A stretch of DNA of 40,200 bases from positions 1 to 40,200 of the forward strand of contig JAFGGA010000137.1 of NCBI GenBank assembly GCA_016930835.1, in the 5' to 3' direction. Source of the DNA: Deltaproteobacteria bacterium (lineage in GTDB: Bacteria; Desulfobacterota; DSM-4660; Desulfatiglandales; HGW-15). The notes beneath the pieces are model-generated. The model was not told the DNA's origin and searched no databases. It was given only the letters and a program-made list of their open reading frames with translations. Position numbers and translations under genes: made by a program. This document shows, piece after piece, positions 1 to 8,604 of the stretch (positions are counted from its first letter, which is position 1; every line of letters begins with the position of its first letter).

Positions 1-2
1 CT

Positions 3-188
3 AGATCCGCCTCCATCATTTCAAAGGGAAGGTGCGTGGTCAAACGATTCCCGGGAGACAAGCTCCCCGAGGTCATCCAGAAATATCCGGATGTGGCCAA
101 GCACCTTTTCGAGGTCTCCGCCAAACGGCTCACACAGGCCAATAATGTCATCCTTAAGTTGGCTCGAAATCAAATGCAGAAGAAATAA
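3..188 (+). CDS. C-terminal end of a protein cut by the window edge, possibly cyclic-nucleotide-binding
   Basis: An open frame runs from the left edge to a TAA at 186-188 and gives 61 residues rich in Lys, Val and Leu. The segment reads as a basic strand followed by a loop with PGDKLPEVIQKYPDVAKHL and then an amphipathic helix with a Lys-Arg-Leu step. This is how the end of a CRP/cNMP-binding domain often looks, where a 'loop, leucine-rich helix, RL' tail follows the beta-barrel. Too little is visible for a firm family call. It ends 5 bp before the convergent CarS-like gene, with no terminator seen between them. Confidence 0.4.
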   Translation, partial: RSASIISKGRCVVKRFPGDKLPEVIQKYPDVAKHLFEVSAKRLTQANNVILKLARNQMQKK

Positions 189-192
189 GTGC

Positions 193-768
193 TTATACAA
201 TGGTCTTGCGCATCCCCAACAGATAACCTACTGAAGAGACCGAAACATGCAATACAATAGTCAGCAATAGGGAATACGCAATCAAACAGAATGAAGGTTT
301 GATCAAAAAAAACAGGAATATCCAGATCCCCAAGGCCAGATCTACTTGATCAAAAAGGAAAAAGATAAATTTTAAGGCATTTCGGCCCTTCATGCCGGGT
401 GCAATGCCGATCTGGCGTTTTAAAAAGCTGTTGGGGAGTTCTCCGAGTGTCGATCCTATGCCTAGAAGTAAACCGTTAACGAGAGCATGTTTGTGGTAAT
501 CCAATAATGGGACCCAAGAAGGGATAAACCCGGCATTTTGTAGATCCATTTGGAGAAGGGCGCCCACGAGACAAAAGATGATTTGGATGGTCGCGCCCCG
601 CCAGGTCTTATGATCCCCAAAGACTCTTTTTCCTCTGATGGAAAAACCCATATCCATGGGCTTCTTGAGAAAGGTCAACCAGTCGTATTTCATGGTTAGA
701 CCCTGAACCGGGGCCGCCAAAAACAAGGGCGAACCCAGATAGAGGAGTTGACAGGTCGCCTCCAGCAA
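193..768 (-). CDS. CarS-like (CDP-archaeol synthase / DUF46 family) membrane protein
   Basis: The 191-residue protein has four or five hydrophobic segments. It carries the motifs I recognise from the CarS/DUF46 family: GDHKTWRG near residue 51, a GSTLGELPNSFLKR stretch near 105, then a Pro-Gly step and FDQVD near 140. In archaea CarS transfers CTP onto unsaturated archaeal ether lipid. Bacterial members are structurally akin to CdsA, and their substrate is unknown to me. The proposed start is a TTG at 768 with AGAGG six bases upstream. It is transcribed right after the radical SAM gene (gap 8 bp), so the two probably share a message. The fold and family are well supported; the lipid substrate is inference. 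Confidence 0.78.
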   Translation of the reverse strand: MLEATCQLLYLGSPLFLAAPVQGLTMKYDWLTFLKKPMDMGFSIRGKRVFGDHKTWRGATIQIIFCLVGALLQMDLQNAGFIPSWVPLLDYHKHALVNGLLLGIGSTLGELPNSFLKRQIGIAPGMKGRNALKFIFFLFDQVDLALGIWIFLFFLIKPSFCLIAYSLLLTIVLHVSVSSVGYLLGMRKTIV

Positions 769-776
769 TTGAACCT

Positions 777-1943
777 CTATGACACGCCGAACATATTGGC
801 GTATGCATGTTTAGCAATCCACTGTAGCCAATGAAGACCCGAGGATGTATAATGCGTCACCTGAAAGTTGCAGGTGGACAGGCAATGGGGTGAACATATT
901 CGTTTGCGGGCGGCCAGTTTGATTCGATCGAATTTGGGGCCATCATAGATGTTTCCCCAGTCTTCATTTTCGTTGTAAAGTTCGAAGCAAGGCGCAAAAC
1001 TTCCATCCAAACGGATGATCATGGAGAGTTCCCCGGCTCGACATGGCCATGGGTGTTGTTCATGACGTATAAAAGATTTCATGGCCCTTAAGTGTTCAAG
1101 GGAGTTTACCATGGGATATCCATCTCGGTTCTTATCCATTAACCAATCGACGATTTCATCGACTTGCTGAAATCGTTTTTCGCTGATCCAACCGCCATCC
1201 TCTTCATGTTCATATGAATCATATTTTATCAAGGGTGGTTCATTGATGTGGTAATCCGTGGCGATCCCATATTCGTGGGCTATTTCCGTCAACTCCCGGA
1301 CTTCATCTATATTGTTGTCGGTGATGTTGATGTTCAAAAATGTGATATAACCATATTGATGTTCCTGTTGCACCAGATATTCAAATTGAGATTTGATACG
1401 ATTAAAATACTTGGGCAGACCTTCATGCTGTTCAACTGCGTCCACGGCAAGGTTGATGGTGGAGACGCCGGCTCGTCCGATCTCATCGATAAACTCCTTA
1501 TCCATCAAGATACCATTGGTGGGCAGATACACGAAAAATCCTTTTTCAGCGGCATATCGGGTGAGTTCAATAATGAATGATTTGCGCACGAGAGGTTCTC
1601 CGCCCATGTAGGCCAGGACCCGGCAACCGACTGAGTGAAGCCAATCCACGGCATCTTTTGCCACCTGCATGTCCATGCCCAGTATCGTTTTATCCTGGAT
1701 ATAACAATAATGACAATCCACATTGCAACGAAGGTCGGTGTAAAGGAATGAAAGGACGGGTCTGAAAGATTCGGACTGCAGGCGAGATTTGATATATGGG
1801 ACGAGCCAACTTCGATAAGCCCGGGCAAAATTATTCACATAATAACGATTCTTATGGGTTTTCTCCCTGGATCTTACCCTTTTATCGATCCTATTGAATC
1901 TTGCTCCGGGTGTTGAATGGAATGATTCCGGATGAGTAGCCAT
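777..1943 (-). CDS. Radical SAM protein with SPASM-like C-terminus
   Basis: The protein has 388 residues. Cys73, Cys77 and Cys80 form the CX3CX2C motif that binds the 4Fe-4S cluster for S-adenosylmethionine cleavage, in the context LRCNVDCHYCY. A GGEPL motif follows near residue 100. The C-terminal part has a further cysteine set (CRAG, PCFELYN and CSPHCLSTC), as in SPASM or twitch auxiliary-cluster domains used for peptide, protein or sugar modification. The ATG at 1943 is preferred over the upstream TTG at 1964 because AAGGAGG lies six to seven bases before it. It is followed by the CarS-like gene, which suggests a lipid-related or membrane-anchored product, but the substrate cannot be read from sequence. 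Confidence 0.85.
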   Translation of the reverse strand: MATHPESFHSTPGARFNRIDKRVRSREKTHKNRYYVNNFARAYRSWLVPYIKSRLQSESFRPVLSFLYTDLRCNVDCHYCYIQDKTILGMDMQVAKDAVDWLHSVGCRVLAYMGGEPLVRKSFIIELTRYAAEKGFFVYLPTNGILMDKEFIDEIGRAGVSTINLAVDAVEQHEGLPKYFNRIKSQFEYLVQQEHQYGYITFLNINITDNNIDEVRELTEIAHEYGIATDYHINEPPLIKYDSYEHEEDGGWISEKRFQQVDEIVDWLMDKNRDGYPMVNSLEHLRAMKSFIRHEQHPWPCRAGELSMIIRLDGSFAPCFELYNENEDWGNIYDGPKFDRIKLAARKRICSPHCLSTCNFQVTHYTSSGLHWLQWIAKHAYANMFGVS

Positions 1944-2423
1944 ATCAGACACCTCCTTTGTCAATAAATGTTTATTTTTTAGGTATCAAAAATAATGTGC
2001 CTCTCCTCCATTGTGATACGTATTTTTAGTGAAATGATATGTATTTTATTGTATTTGTCAAGTCGCAGCACGAGGAATATATATTTACAAAAAAGTGATT
2101 CGATATCACCTCTATATGGTCATTTGCAAATCGATGTTGATTGTTATCCCAAGTTATCCATTTTGTTGTAACACTTTGGCTATTTTCAAAAAATCCAAAC
2201 GATGGGATTCCGCGATCAAGTCGCGGAATGACCTGTCTGCCGCGTCAAGCGCGGCGCAGGCAGGCAGAAAAGGGGAAATCATAAGAGAGGATAAAATGCG
2301 ATCTTCATAAAGGTACAGTGATCGTAAGATCAAACATCATTGCGCGACCCCTCATCGAGTGCGGGGCAGGTTTGACCGCGGAATCCAGGCCTCGTATTTC
2401 GTGATTTCCAAAAGGCTAAACAG
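1944..2423. other. Intergenic stretch without a convincing gene
   Basis: The part next to the radical SAM start (about 1960-2100) is very AT-rich and probably holds its promoter. No clear -35/-10 pair could be chosen. The right part carries the small inverted repeats listed separately and then the first copy of the dispersed element. Short open frames here are composed of repeat sequence and have no ribosome binding site. Confidence 0.5.
2207..2266. repeat. Two adjacent REP-like inverted repeats
   Basis: ATTCCGCGA at 2207-2215 and TCGCGGAAT at 2221-2229 form a perfect 9-bp hairpin around a TCAAG loop. A second, imperfect hairpin follows at about 2232-2266, again around TCAAG (GCCGCG/CGCGGC core with CTGTCTG/CAGGCAG outer arms). 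The shared loop and GC-rich arms are typical of extragenic palindromes. Confidence 0.6.
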
Positions 2424-2611
2424 TGATGATCTCGTAAAAAGTCGAAAAATAGCTATTTTTGTCATTCCGGCCTGCCTGTGCGTTTCCCCACGCAGATAGG
2501 TGAAGACCGGAATCCAGTCTTTTCAAGTAGTTACATAGACTCTGGACCCCGGCCGCGGTCTATCCCGTACTGGATAAGGGACCAGGGTGACGACTTTTTA
2601 CGAGACCTCAA
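2424..2611. repeat. Dispersed palindromic element, copy 1 of 6
   Basis: The element is bounded by CTCGTAAAAAGTCG at 2431-2444 and its exact inverse CGACTTTTTACGAG at 2591-2604, with weaker outer arms. The interior carries the family's marks: TTTTTGTCATTCCGGCC, a CCGGAATCCAGTCTTTTCA block, GTAGTTACAT and a CTGGACCCCGGCC block, plus inner hairpins. It has no coding capacity. Confidence 0.85.
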
Positions 2612-2699
2612 CCGTTACATTTTGTTTATCTTAAGGGCTTTTTGTTTTTTGATGAGGATGATCATCGCGATCGATTTGTAATATGGAGAAGATACGGTG

Positions 2700-3137
2700 A
2701 TGGACGATATCATGATCGATAGACGACTCAGCCCCTCAGAAAATTTATGGTGGGTCCTGGACCAGGAATGCCGGTGTAATTTTGTCATACGCTCCGGAAT
2801 CACCGGCCCTACCCGTGAAGAAGTCCTGCGTCAAGGCCTGAAAGCGGTTCAAGTCCGCCATCCCATGCTGCGGGTGCGCGTTGAAAGGGATGGTTGGAAT
2901 AGCCTCTCCTTTCAAACACATGGTGCACAAGGCATTCCGCTTCGTATTGAGGAGGCACCACCGAATGCCTGGATCAAACAAGCCGAAAAAGAGTTGCATG
3001 AAGAATTGCCAGTTAAAGACGGACCTTTGGTGAGGTGCACCCTGGTTCGTCATACCGACGAAGATCATACCGTCCTGATCGCCTTTCATCATGCCATTTT
3101 GGACGCTATCAGCGGATCATTCCCTATGGCGCCGTGA
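2700..3137 (+). pseudogene. Truncated condensation-type acyltransferase (N-terminal fragment)
   Basis: The frame encodes 145 residues. It matches the start of a condensation/alcohol-acetyltransferase-like domain: LSPSENLWWVLDQ near the N-terminus, an RHPMLRVRVE strand, and the catalytic HHAILDA (HHxxxD) near residue 131. Complete members have about 450 residues, so two thirds are missing. Removing one T near 3120 would extend the frame through SLWRREFFLDA to a stop near 3177, which suggests a frameshift plus loss of the 3' part. GGAG at 2685-2688 precedes the ATG at 2700; a GTG at 2697 is the alternative. It may once have acylated a product of the neighbouring cluster. Presumed non-functional. 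Confidence 0.7.
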
Positions 3138-3272
3138 ATTTTTTCTTGACGCGGTTTCAAGGATTGAGATTGTCTGAAGGAAAATGGAAAGTTCTTGAAA
3201 GTTTTCGAATAAGGTCGGAAAAAATTGAAAAGGCTTGGCCAAAAGGGAAATCATAATCATATTCATCGCAGC

Positions 3273-4064
3273 ATGATGAAATATGCCTACGAAGAACCGA
3301 AGCAGGCTTTGAGTGCTCGAATTCAAGCTCATCAGCAGTATAGTAATTTTAGCCTCCATGATTGGCTTAAAGGCTCTTTTGAACTCATGCCGGGTCATAG
3401 GGTTTTTGATCTGGGATGCGGGGATGGAAATTATACACGGCTTTTTTGGGATCAGATTCAGCCGAGTGGTTTTTATTTGGGATTGGATAAAAATATTGAT
3501 CTGATAAATGAGGCCAAAAATCGTTTCTCGGATCTTCCAAAAGATCAGGTTCAATTTGTCGTCCACGACTTTGACACCCCTCTACCTTATGGGTATGATT
3601 CTTTTGACTGGGTTTTTGCCATCTATTCGTTGTATTATGCTAAAGATAGTCTGAGGCTTATTTATGACATTAGAGAAAAAATGACCGCCAAGGGGTGCTT
3701 CGTGGTGATCGGGCCCGGTCCTGACAATATCAAAGATTTATGGGCCTTTAATTACCGGCTCATAGGTGAAAAGGGGGAACGGGAAAGGGTTCAGAGAATA
3801 GCGGGTGAATTTATTATCTCGTTTGAGCAATTTTTCCCTAAAAAAAATATACATTATGAAGAAATCAACAGTGAAATGCGATTTCCCACAGCCGAGGCGT
3901 TTGCTGAGTATTACTGGTCAACATTATTATGGCGTGAAAGCGTTCGAGATAAATCCTCTCAAGAAATTGATCAATATAAACTTGAAACCCTAAAACGAGC
4001 GGAATATATAATGGGTTTGCGAATCAAAAAACAGATCTCCGTCCTCATCGGTAAAAAAGGGTAA
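3273..4064 (+). CDS. Class I SAM-dependent methyltransferase
   Basis: The protein has 263 residues. Motif I VFDLGCGDG lies at residues 44-52, an acidic post-I segment YLGLDKN follows at about 68, and a DWVFAIYSLYY motif IV/V lies near 110. This is the usual Rossmann-fold layout for transfer of a methyl group from S-adenosylmethionine to a small molecule or peptide. The ATG at 3273 (or the adjacent one at 3276) is preferred over a TTG at 3225, since homologous-looking sequence starts there, although no strong ribosome binding site is visible. It is followed after 6 bp by the PIG-L gene and then by a small gene, so the three form an operon next to the peptide locus. The substrate is unknown. 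Confidence 0.85.
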   Translation: MMKYAYEEPKQALSARIQAHQQYSNFSLHDWLKGSFELMPGHRVFDLGCGDGNYTRLFWDQIQPSGFYLGLDKNIDLINEAKNRFSDLPKDQVQFVVHDFDTPLPYGYDSFDWVFAIYSLYYAKDSLRLIYDIREKMTAKGCFVVIGPGPDNIKDLWAFNYRLIGEKGERERVQRIAGEFIISFEQFFPKKNIHYEEINSEMRFPTAEAFAEYYWSTLLWRESVRDKSSQEIDQYKLETLKRAEYIMGLRIKKQISVLIGKKG

Positions 4065-4070
4065 TCAAAA

Positions 4071-4769
4071 ATGCACTTTGATCCGAAGACGCGTATATTG
4101 GTCGTTGCCGCACACCCGGATGACGAAATACTTGGATGTGGTGGAACCCTAGCGCGTGCAATAAGGAACGGTGCCTGCGTGGAGGTCATGTTTCTGAGTG
4201 AAGGGACTTCAGCGCGCTTTCCCCTCGGTGAATATGATTCTCAAGAATATCGTACGCAAGCGGCGACAAGGAGAAAGGAGGCGGAAGAGGCCCTTAAGGC
4301 TTTGGGCATCAATGAGATGTCATTCTGCGAAAGGCTGGGGTGTCAATTTGATACCTACCCAATCCTTTCGATCGTAAAGGATATCGAAAACAAGATGGAA
4401 TCCTATTCCCCCACCATGCTTTTTACTCACAATCCATTAGAAGTGAATATCGATCATCGCATTACTTATGAAGCGGTGGAAGCGGCTTGCCGTCCTGTTC
4501 ATGATTGGGTGCCCAAAGAAATATACCTCTTTGAGGTGGTGTGCAGCGGCAGTTGGACATTTCAATCGCGTTTTAGACCCAATGTTTTTGTTGACATTAG
4601 TGATGTCTGGGAAATAAAGATGAAGGCCTGGCAGTGTTATAAAGGAGAGCAAAAGCCCTATCCATTTCCGCGCTCCCAAATGGGGCAAGAGACCCTGGCC
4701 CGATACAGGGGTATTTCAGCAGGATTAGAGAAGGCCGAGGCCTTTTGTTTGGTGAGAAAAATCATATGA
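4071..4769 (+). CDS. PIG-L (LmbE) family zinc deacetylase
   Basis: The 232-residue protein starts with the zinc-binding AHPDDE motif at residues 14-19, followed by GCGGTLAR. The third metal ligand is in the NIDHRITYEAV segment near residue 125. PIG-L enzymes remove the N-acetyl group of GlcNAc-type sugars, for example in GPI, mycothiol, bacillithiol or glycosylated natural products. Its length is normal for the family. It sits six bases after the methyltransferase stop, and its own stop overlaps the next start (ATGA), indicating translational coupling. Combined with the glycosyltransferase-like domain of the convergent large protein, this hints at an amino-sugar on the final product. That is inference. 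Confidence 0.92.
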   Translation: MHFDPKTRILVVAAHPDDEILGCGGTLARAIRNGACVEVMFLSEGTSARFPLGEYDSQEYRTQAATRRKEAEEALKALGINEMSFCERLGCQFDTYPILSIVKDIENKMESYSPTMLFTHNPLEVNIDHRITYEAVEAACRPVHDWVPKEIYLFEVVCSGSWTFQSRFRPNVFVDISDVWEIKMKAWQCYKGEQKPYPFPRSQMGQETLARYRGISAGLEKAEAFCLVRKII

Positions 4770-4969
4770 ACACCCCAATAAAGATTCAATACAGAAATTT
4801 GCAGAAAGCGAATGTGGATGAAGTTGAGAAAAGTCTTGAAAGACTCGATGAAAAAGAGATGGTGTTTTTCAAAAAGCGCTGGGAAATGGCCCAGAGACTC
4901 AGAGAAGAGGAATTCGTGCATTTTGTTGAGCTTCAGGAGGAGTTTGATGATGGATTGTTATTTGAATGA
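4766..4969 (+). CDS. Small hypothetical protein, 67 residues, helical
   Basis: The start ATG at 4766 overlaps the PIG-L stop in an ATGA arrangement. The product is strongly charged, with a heptad-like pattern (VDEVEKSLERLDEKEM, then FFKKRWEMAQRLREEEF) that predicts a helical hairpin or coiled coil. It has no signal peptide or membrane segment. I do not recognise the family. Its coupling to the PIG-L gene suggests a small partner or regulatory subunit for that operon. It ends 19 bp before the convergent stop of the large gene. Confidence 0.65.
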   Translation: MNTPIKIQYRNLQKANVDEVEKSLERLDEKEMVFFKKRWEMAQRLREEEFVHFVELQEEFDDGLLFE

Positions 4970-4988
4970 TTAATATTTTTCAACCATT

Positions 4989-7900
4989 TCAGATTACTGA
5001 ACGAATCTCTTCAGCGCTTATTTGGATGCCATCATCCAAAGGTAAGATCTTTACTTTTCCTCCATCGCCCTTCCGAACAAGATTTTCGATTCTTTCTTTG
5101 TAGACCGTAGCGAGGACATCAGGCATATCTCCGAAATTAGGAGACGTCTCTTCCTTTGAAAAAGATTTGCCTTTTTTGGGTAATTGTTTTTTTCCAAGAT
5201 CTGATTTGGATAAGTGTGAAGGTCTGCATAATGAAAGGTTGATTTTATGGGGTCTTATCCTTTTCAGCAGATTCATTAAGGTTTTGTAATCCTCTTCGGT
5301 TTGTGTGGGCAGCCCAAGGATCAGGTGCATGCAAAAAGATATACCGTATTCATGACATAACTGGCTCGATTTGAACAGGCTGTCAAATCTTTTTAAGAAG
5401 TCCTTTCTCCGGTAAAACAAACGATCCGTGTTAAACCAAATCTCCTGGGCTCCTATCTTTCCCAATTCTTCAGCCTTTCCGGATGAGAAAGAATCAGCTT
5501 GAGCATGAACAATAAAGCTTAGATTCAACGGCCTCTCCATTAGATTTTTTCTGAATTCAACAAGTCGGGGAACATAAGATGTAAAATAGTCATCCCATAT
5601 GATGACCTTATTTATTTCATATTTTACAATGGCCTTTTCAAGGGAATCTATCAGAATATTCAATGGAAATACCCTTAACTCAAGATGGTTTGTGGAGCAG
5701 GCCTTGAAATTATTTGAACAACCGATACTGGATAGGATCTCGTATATCCCCTTTTCTTTGATTATGGCCTTCTGCGTGTCGGAAAAATATCTTTGAAAAT
5801 AGACTGCGTCATGGGGATGTCTTTTCCCCTGGAGCACTTGGCCATTGAATCCTTTAATGTATTCCAGGATTTCATGGAAAATTCCGGTCCCATCTCCTTT
5901 TACAACGGCGTCAAAATAACCGCTTTCCTTTAGATCATCGGGCTGCAAGGTGGGATACCAGCCTCCAGCTACCACGTGGATCCCCAGTCTTTTCGCAACG
6001 CGTGCAACCAAAAAGGCTGGGTCGCGATGTGGAGCGAAAAAACTAATGGCCACGAGGTCGGGGCTGGACTCAACCAGCCGTTTCTCTATTGTATCTTCGT
6101 CATCCTTATCGGTATGATATCCGAAATCCACTTGAAAGCCTTTGGCTATGGCCATGGAGGCAAAGATAGATGCAGGATAGGAAAGAGAATCAAGGAAATA
6201 TGCAAAATATATTTTTTTTGTCTTGAATGCTTGGATAAACGGGCCTTTTTGAGATTGAGACTGCTCCAGAAAAAGCGTATTCAAACCGGGGATGGATGGT
6301 GGATTTCTAATGTCCTTATATCCGTATTCTTTTTGAAGGATTTTTTTTAGGCTCAATAAAAAGGTATGATTATTCTTTTTGCGAGGTTCGATTTTGTGGA
6401 AGATATGATATTCTTTTTGGAAAAAGATCTTGAAAAAAATAACCTGATCTCTCCATTTGACGTGGTGGTTGTCCATCAATGCCTTGATCTCGGGTATAAG
6501 TCCTTGTGGGATTATCGTATTCTGGGATTCAATTTTTTCAAATAAGAGATCCAAGGCCGTTTGCCTGATCTTTTTCCCCTTCATATCCAGGTTAACGATC
6601 GCTTCAACCAGAAACCGTTTCATCCGGGCACTTGGCGGTTTTTTATACTGGGCATTAATGGTTTTTCGCAGCATTTTCTTCAGGTAACCTCTCAATAGCC
6701 CTGATTGGGGTTGTTTTTTGCTAGCAGAGATTTGAATGAGCTCTTTCAAACGGTCGATTTCATTTTCTTGAAATGGATGGTTGCATTCCTTTTTGTAATG
6801 ATCGAGAATCGATGAAAAGGCCTGCTGATCGCCCATCCGGCTCATCTTTATCAAGATATCCCATTTGAATATGGGATCTTTTATGCTGGACACGACATGA
6901 ACTCCATCTCCAGAAAGTTCCATCGCTTTGACGGCGGAGGCGCTTTCCATGAGGTGGTCCGTAAGGTTGGGGATCCCGTTTTTTAATTCCTTGAATATTC
7001 GTTTGTATTGACCATTCAACAGAGAAAAGGATTTGCTCAAGTTAGGTTTTTCTTCCCTAAAAGAGGCGGCGTATAATTCATTAATGAGGTTTCTTTCCTT
7101 GGGATATTGGCAAAGATCCAGGAGCCGGTTTTTTAGGGCCCTGATATTTCGGTGGTTCCAAGAGAGTAATGCCATCACGAAAGGCTTTCCGATTAAGATG
7201 GCAGAGCTTAAGGCCATGCTTCCCGTAATAATGGGGGGAAGCCCGGAATAGGCTAAGAATCCGTTAAATAAAGGTGGCGGAAGAATAGGGCATTTGACGA
7301 TATAGATTTGTCGACTTTTTGCTGTTTCGGGAAGTGATTTATCCTCTTCTATAACGGTTATGAAATCCGGAAGATTTCGGCTGTTTAGGAAATAACATCC
7401 GAATAGGGCCGGTATGATTATCGCTGCACTTCGGTTTTGTTGAACAATATACTCCTTTAACCCATTGAGATACTGGCGTAACCCTTCATGGGCCTGGTAT
7501 TCATGCAAACCATAGGCAAACCCTATGAGTGCATGGTTCAAGTATTTTCCTTCCAGCAGACCTTTAAGTTTTTTCGTCCATCTTTGATTCTTGAATTCGG
7601 ATATCTTATCCAGTAAATGGTTCCGGATTTCCTCCTGGCTTTTATTTCGAAACAAGAGGGCGTCATAATCACTGTAAATCCCCGCATTATCTTTATCCAA
7701 GCCGGCAGAGGCTATTTGAAAGCCCTTGTGTTTGTATTCGATTTTCCCGGGCCCTTTAAACAGGCTCTCCAGATTCCCAAGGCCGGTCTGGATATAAATA
7801 ACGGTCTCACCGCTTGGTAGTATCGGTATCCTTTGATCTTTTAGATCGTTTCTGTGATAACCTTCGCGATGTTTGGAGGTGAGATGGATATAAAGGTCTA

Positions 7901-8210
7901 TCTTTGATGATGATGAATCGAATGAGTCAAGCGTGTGAATATGGATGGTTCCCTTGTTCAATCCTATTTTTTGGGGGAATCGATTTTGAATACCTAAAAT
8001 GGTCCGCAGGATATATAAGGACTTTTCGTTGACTAGGAAGGAGATCTTCCCATTATAGTCCAGCCTTTCAAAGAGATCTACGGCTGTGTTTAGGCATGGG
8101 GCAACGTCTCCTAAGCCGCCTCTTGTGTCTCTTGTCTCAAATAAAATGTGGCGGAATGGTGCTACTTTTTTCGTTAGGCTATGAGAAGGATGAATGATTG
8201 TTGATGACAT
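4989..8210 (-). CDS. Multidomain protein: glycosyltransferase-like N-terminus, helical middle, B12-binding-like and degenerate radical SAM domains
   Basis: The product has 1073 residues. Residues 1-370 resemble a GT-B glycosyltransferase: TRGGLGDVAPCL near 30 recalls the GGLGDV loop, and ITGSMALSSAILIGKPF near 330 recalls a nucleotide-sugar site. Residues 430-660 look all-helical. Residues 665-800 have a cobalamin-binding-type Rossmann pattern (SPDLVAISFFAP, HVVAGGWYPTL). A radical SAM-like barrel follows. Its cluster motif reads Cys831-SNN-Phe835-KA-Cys838, so the second of three cluster cysteines is replaced. The usual ESG segment is also altered (IWFNTDRLF), while FCMHLILGLPTQTEED is kept. 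It lies downstream of the leader-peptide gene, on the same strand. No ribosome binding site is obvious before the ATG at 8210. Likely a substrate-binding or glycosylating partner rather than an active radical enzyme. Confidence 0.75.
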   Translation of the reverse strand: MSSTIIHPSHSLTKKVAPFRHILFETRDTRGGLGDVAPCLNTAVDLFERLDYNGKISFLVNEKSLYILRTILGIQNRFPQKIGLNKGTIHIHTLDSFDSSSSKIDLYIHLTSKHREGYHRNDLKDQRIPILPSGETVIYIQTGLGNLESLFKGPGKIEYKHKGFQIASAGLDKDNAGIYSDYDALLFRNKSQEEIRNHLLDKISEFKNQRWTKKLKGLLEGKYLNHALIGFAYGLHEYQAHEGLRQYLNGLKEYIVQQNRSAAIIIPALFGCYFLNSRNLPDFITVIEEDKSLPETAKSRQIYIVKCPILPPPLFNGFLAYSGLPPIITGSMALSSAILIGKPFVMALLSWNHRNIRALKNRLLDLCQYPKERNLINELYAASFREEKPNLSKSFSLLNGQYKRIFKELKNGIPNLTDHLMESASAVKAMELSGDGVHVVSSIKDPIFKWDILIKMSRMGDQQAFSSILDHYKKECNHPFQENEIDRLKELIQISASKKQPQSGLLRGYLKKMLRKTINAQYKKPPSARMKRFLVEAIVNLDMKGKKIRQTALDLLFEKIESQNTIIPQGLIPEIKALMDNHHVKWRDQVIFFKIFFQKEYHIFHKIEPRKKNNHTFLLSLKKILQKEYGYKDIRNPPSIPGLNTLFLEQSQSQKGPFIQAFKTKKIYFAYFLDSLSYPASIFASMAIAKGFQVDFGYHTDKDDEDTIEKRLVESSPDLVAISFFAPHRDPAFLVARVAKRLGIHVVAGGWYPTLQPDDLKESGYFDAVVKGDGTGIFHEILEYIKGFNGQVLQGKRHPHDAVYFQRYFSDTQKAIIKEKGIYEILSSIGCSNNFKACSTNHLELRVFPLNILIDSLEKAIVKYEINKVIIWDDYFTSYVPRLVEFRKNLMERPLNLSFIVHAQADSFSSGKAEELGKIGAQEIWFNTDRLFYRRKDFLKRFDSLFKSSQLCHEYGISFCMHLILGLPTQTEEDYKTLMNLLKRIRPHKINLSLCRPSHLSKSDLGKKQLPKKGKSFSKEETSPNFGDMPDVLATVYKERIENLVRKGDGGKVKILPLDDGIQISAEEIRSVI

Positions 8211-8412
8211 GGGGACTGTCAGGTACGGCCGAATTTGTAGACTATGGCCTTTACATATTAACAGGTTTTTAAATAAAACATTGGCATTCGATTCATAGAG
8301 ACCCCTTCGATCACTTGGAAATCATTGGTTTTATTCTCCATAACTTTATTATTTTAAGTGATCATTCAGCTCAGCGAACAGACTGTGTTTTAATCTATAT
8401 GCCGTCGGGTGA

Positions 8413-8604
8413 TTACTTTTTAAAATAGTCTAGATTTGGATTGATAGGATCTACGAGTAAATCTGTTGTTTCAATCCCAGATGTCGTTGAAAACGGCCCT
8501 TCAAAAATCGCTGGCATTCTGGAAGCCCCTCCAAAAATTCTTTTCATGGTCTCATTGCTTATTTTTTCTCCCTTTGGCAAATCTTTAATTTTGATGCGTG
8601 CCAT
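8413..8604 (-). CDS. Putative RiPP precursor peptide with Gly-Gly leader
   Basis: The 63-residue peptide starts MARIKIKDLPKGEKISNETM and reaches FGG at residues 24-26. This basic/acidic amphipathic leader with KDLP..ISNETMKRI..GG is characteristic of ribosomally made, modified peptide precursors (Nif11/GG-leader type and the 'KIKDLP' precursors). Cleavage after Gly26 would leave a 37-residue core rich in Thr, Ser, Pro and Asp that contains no Cys, ends in YFKK and has two Phe-containing turns near PAIF and GPFS. A strong GGGAGG lies eight bases before the ATG at 8604, which excludes the longer frame to 8697. The gene is upstream of the 1073-residue protein (gap 202 bp) and divergent from an intact B12-binding radical SAM gene. 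No C39 peptidase transporter is in the window. Confidence 0.75.
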   Translation of the reverse strand: MARIKIKDLPKGEKISNETMKRIFGGASRMPAIFEGPFSTTSGIETTDLLVDPINPNLDYFKK

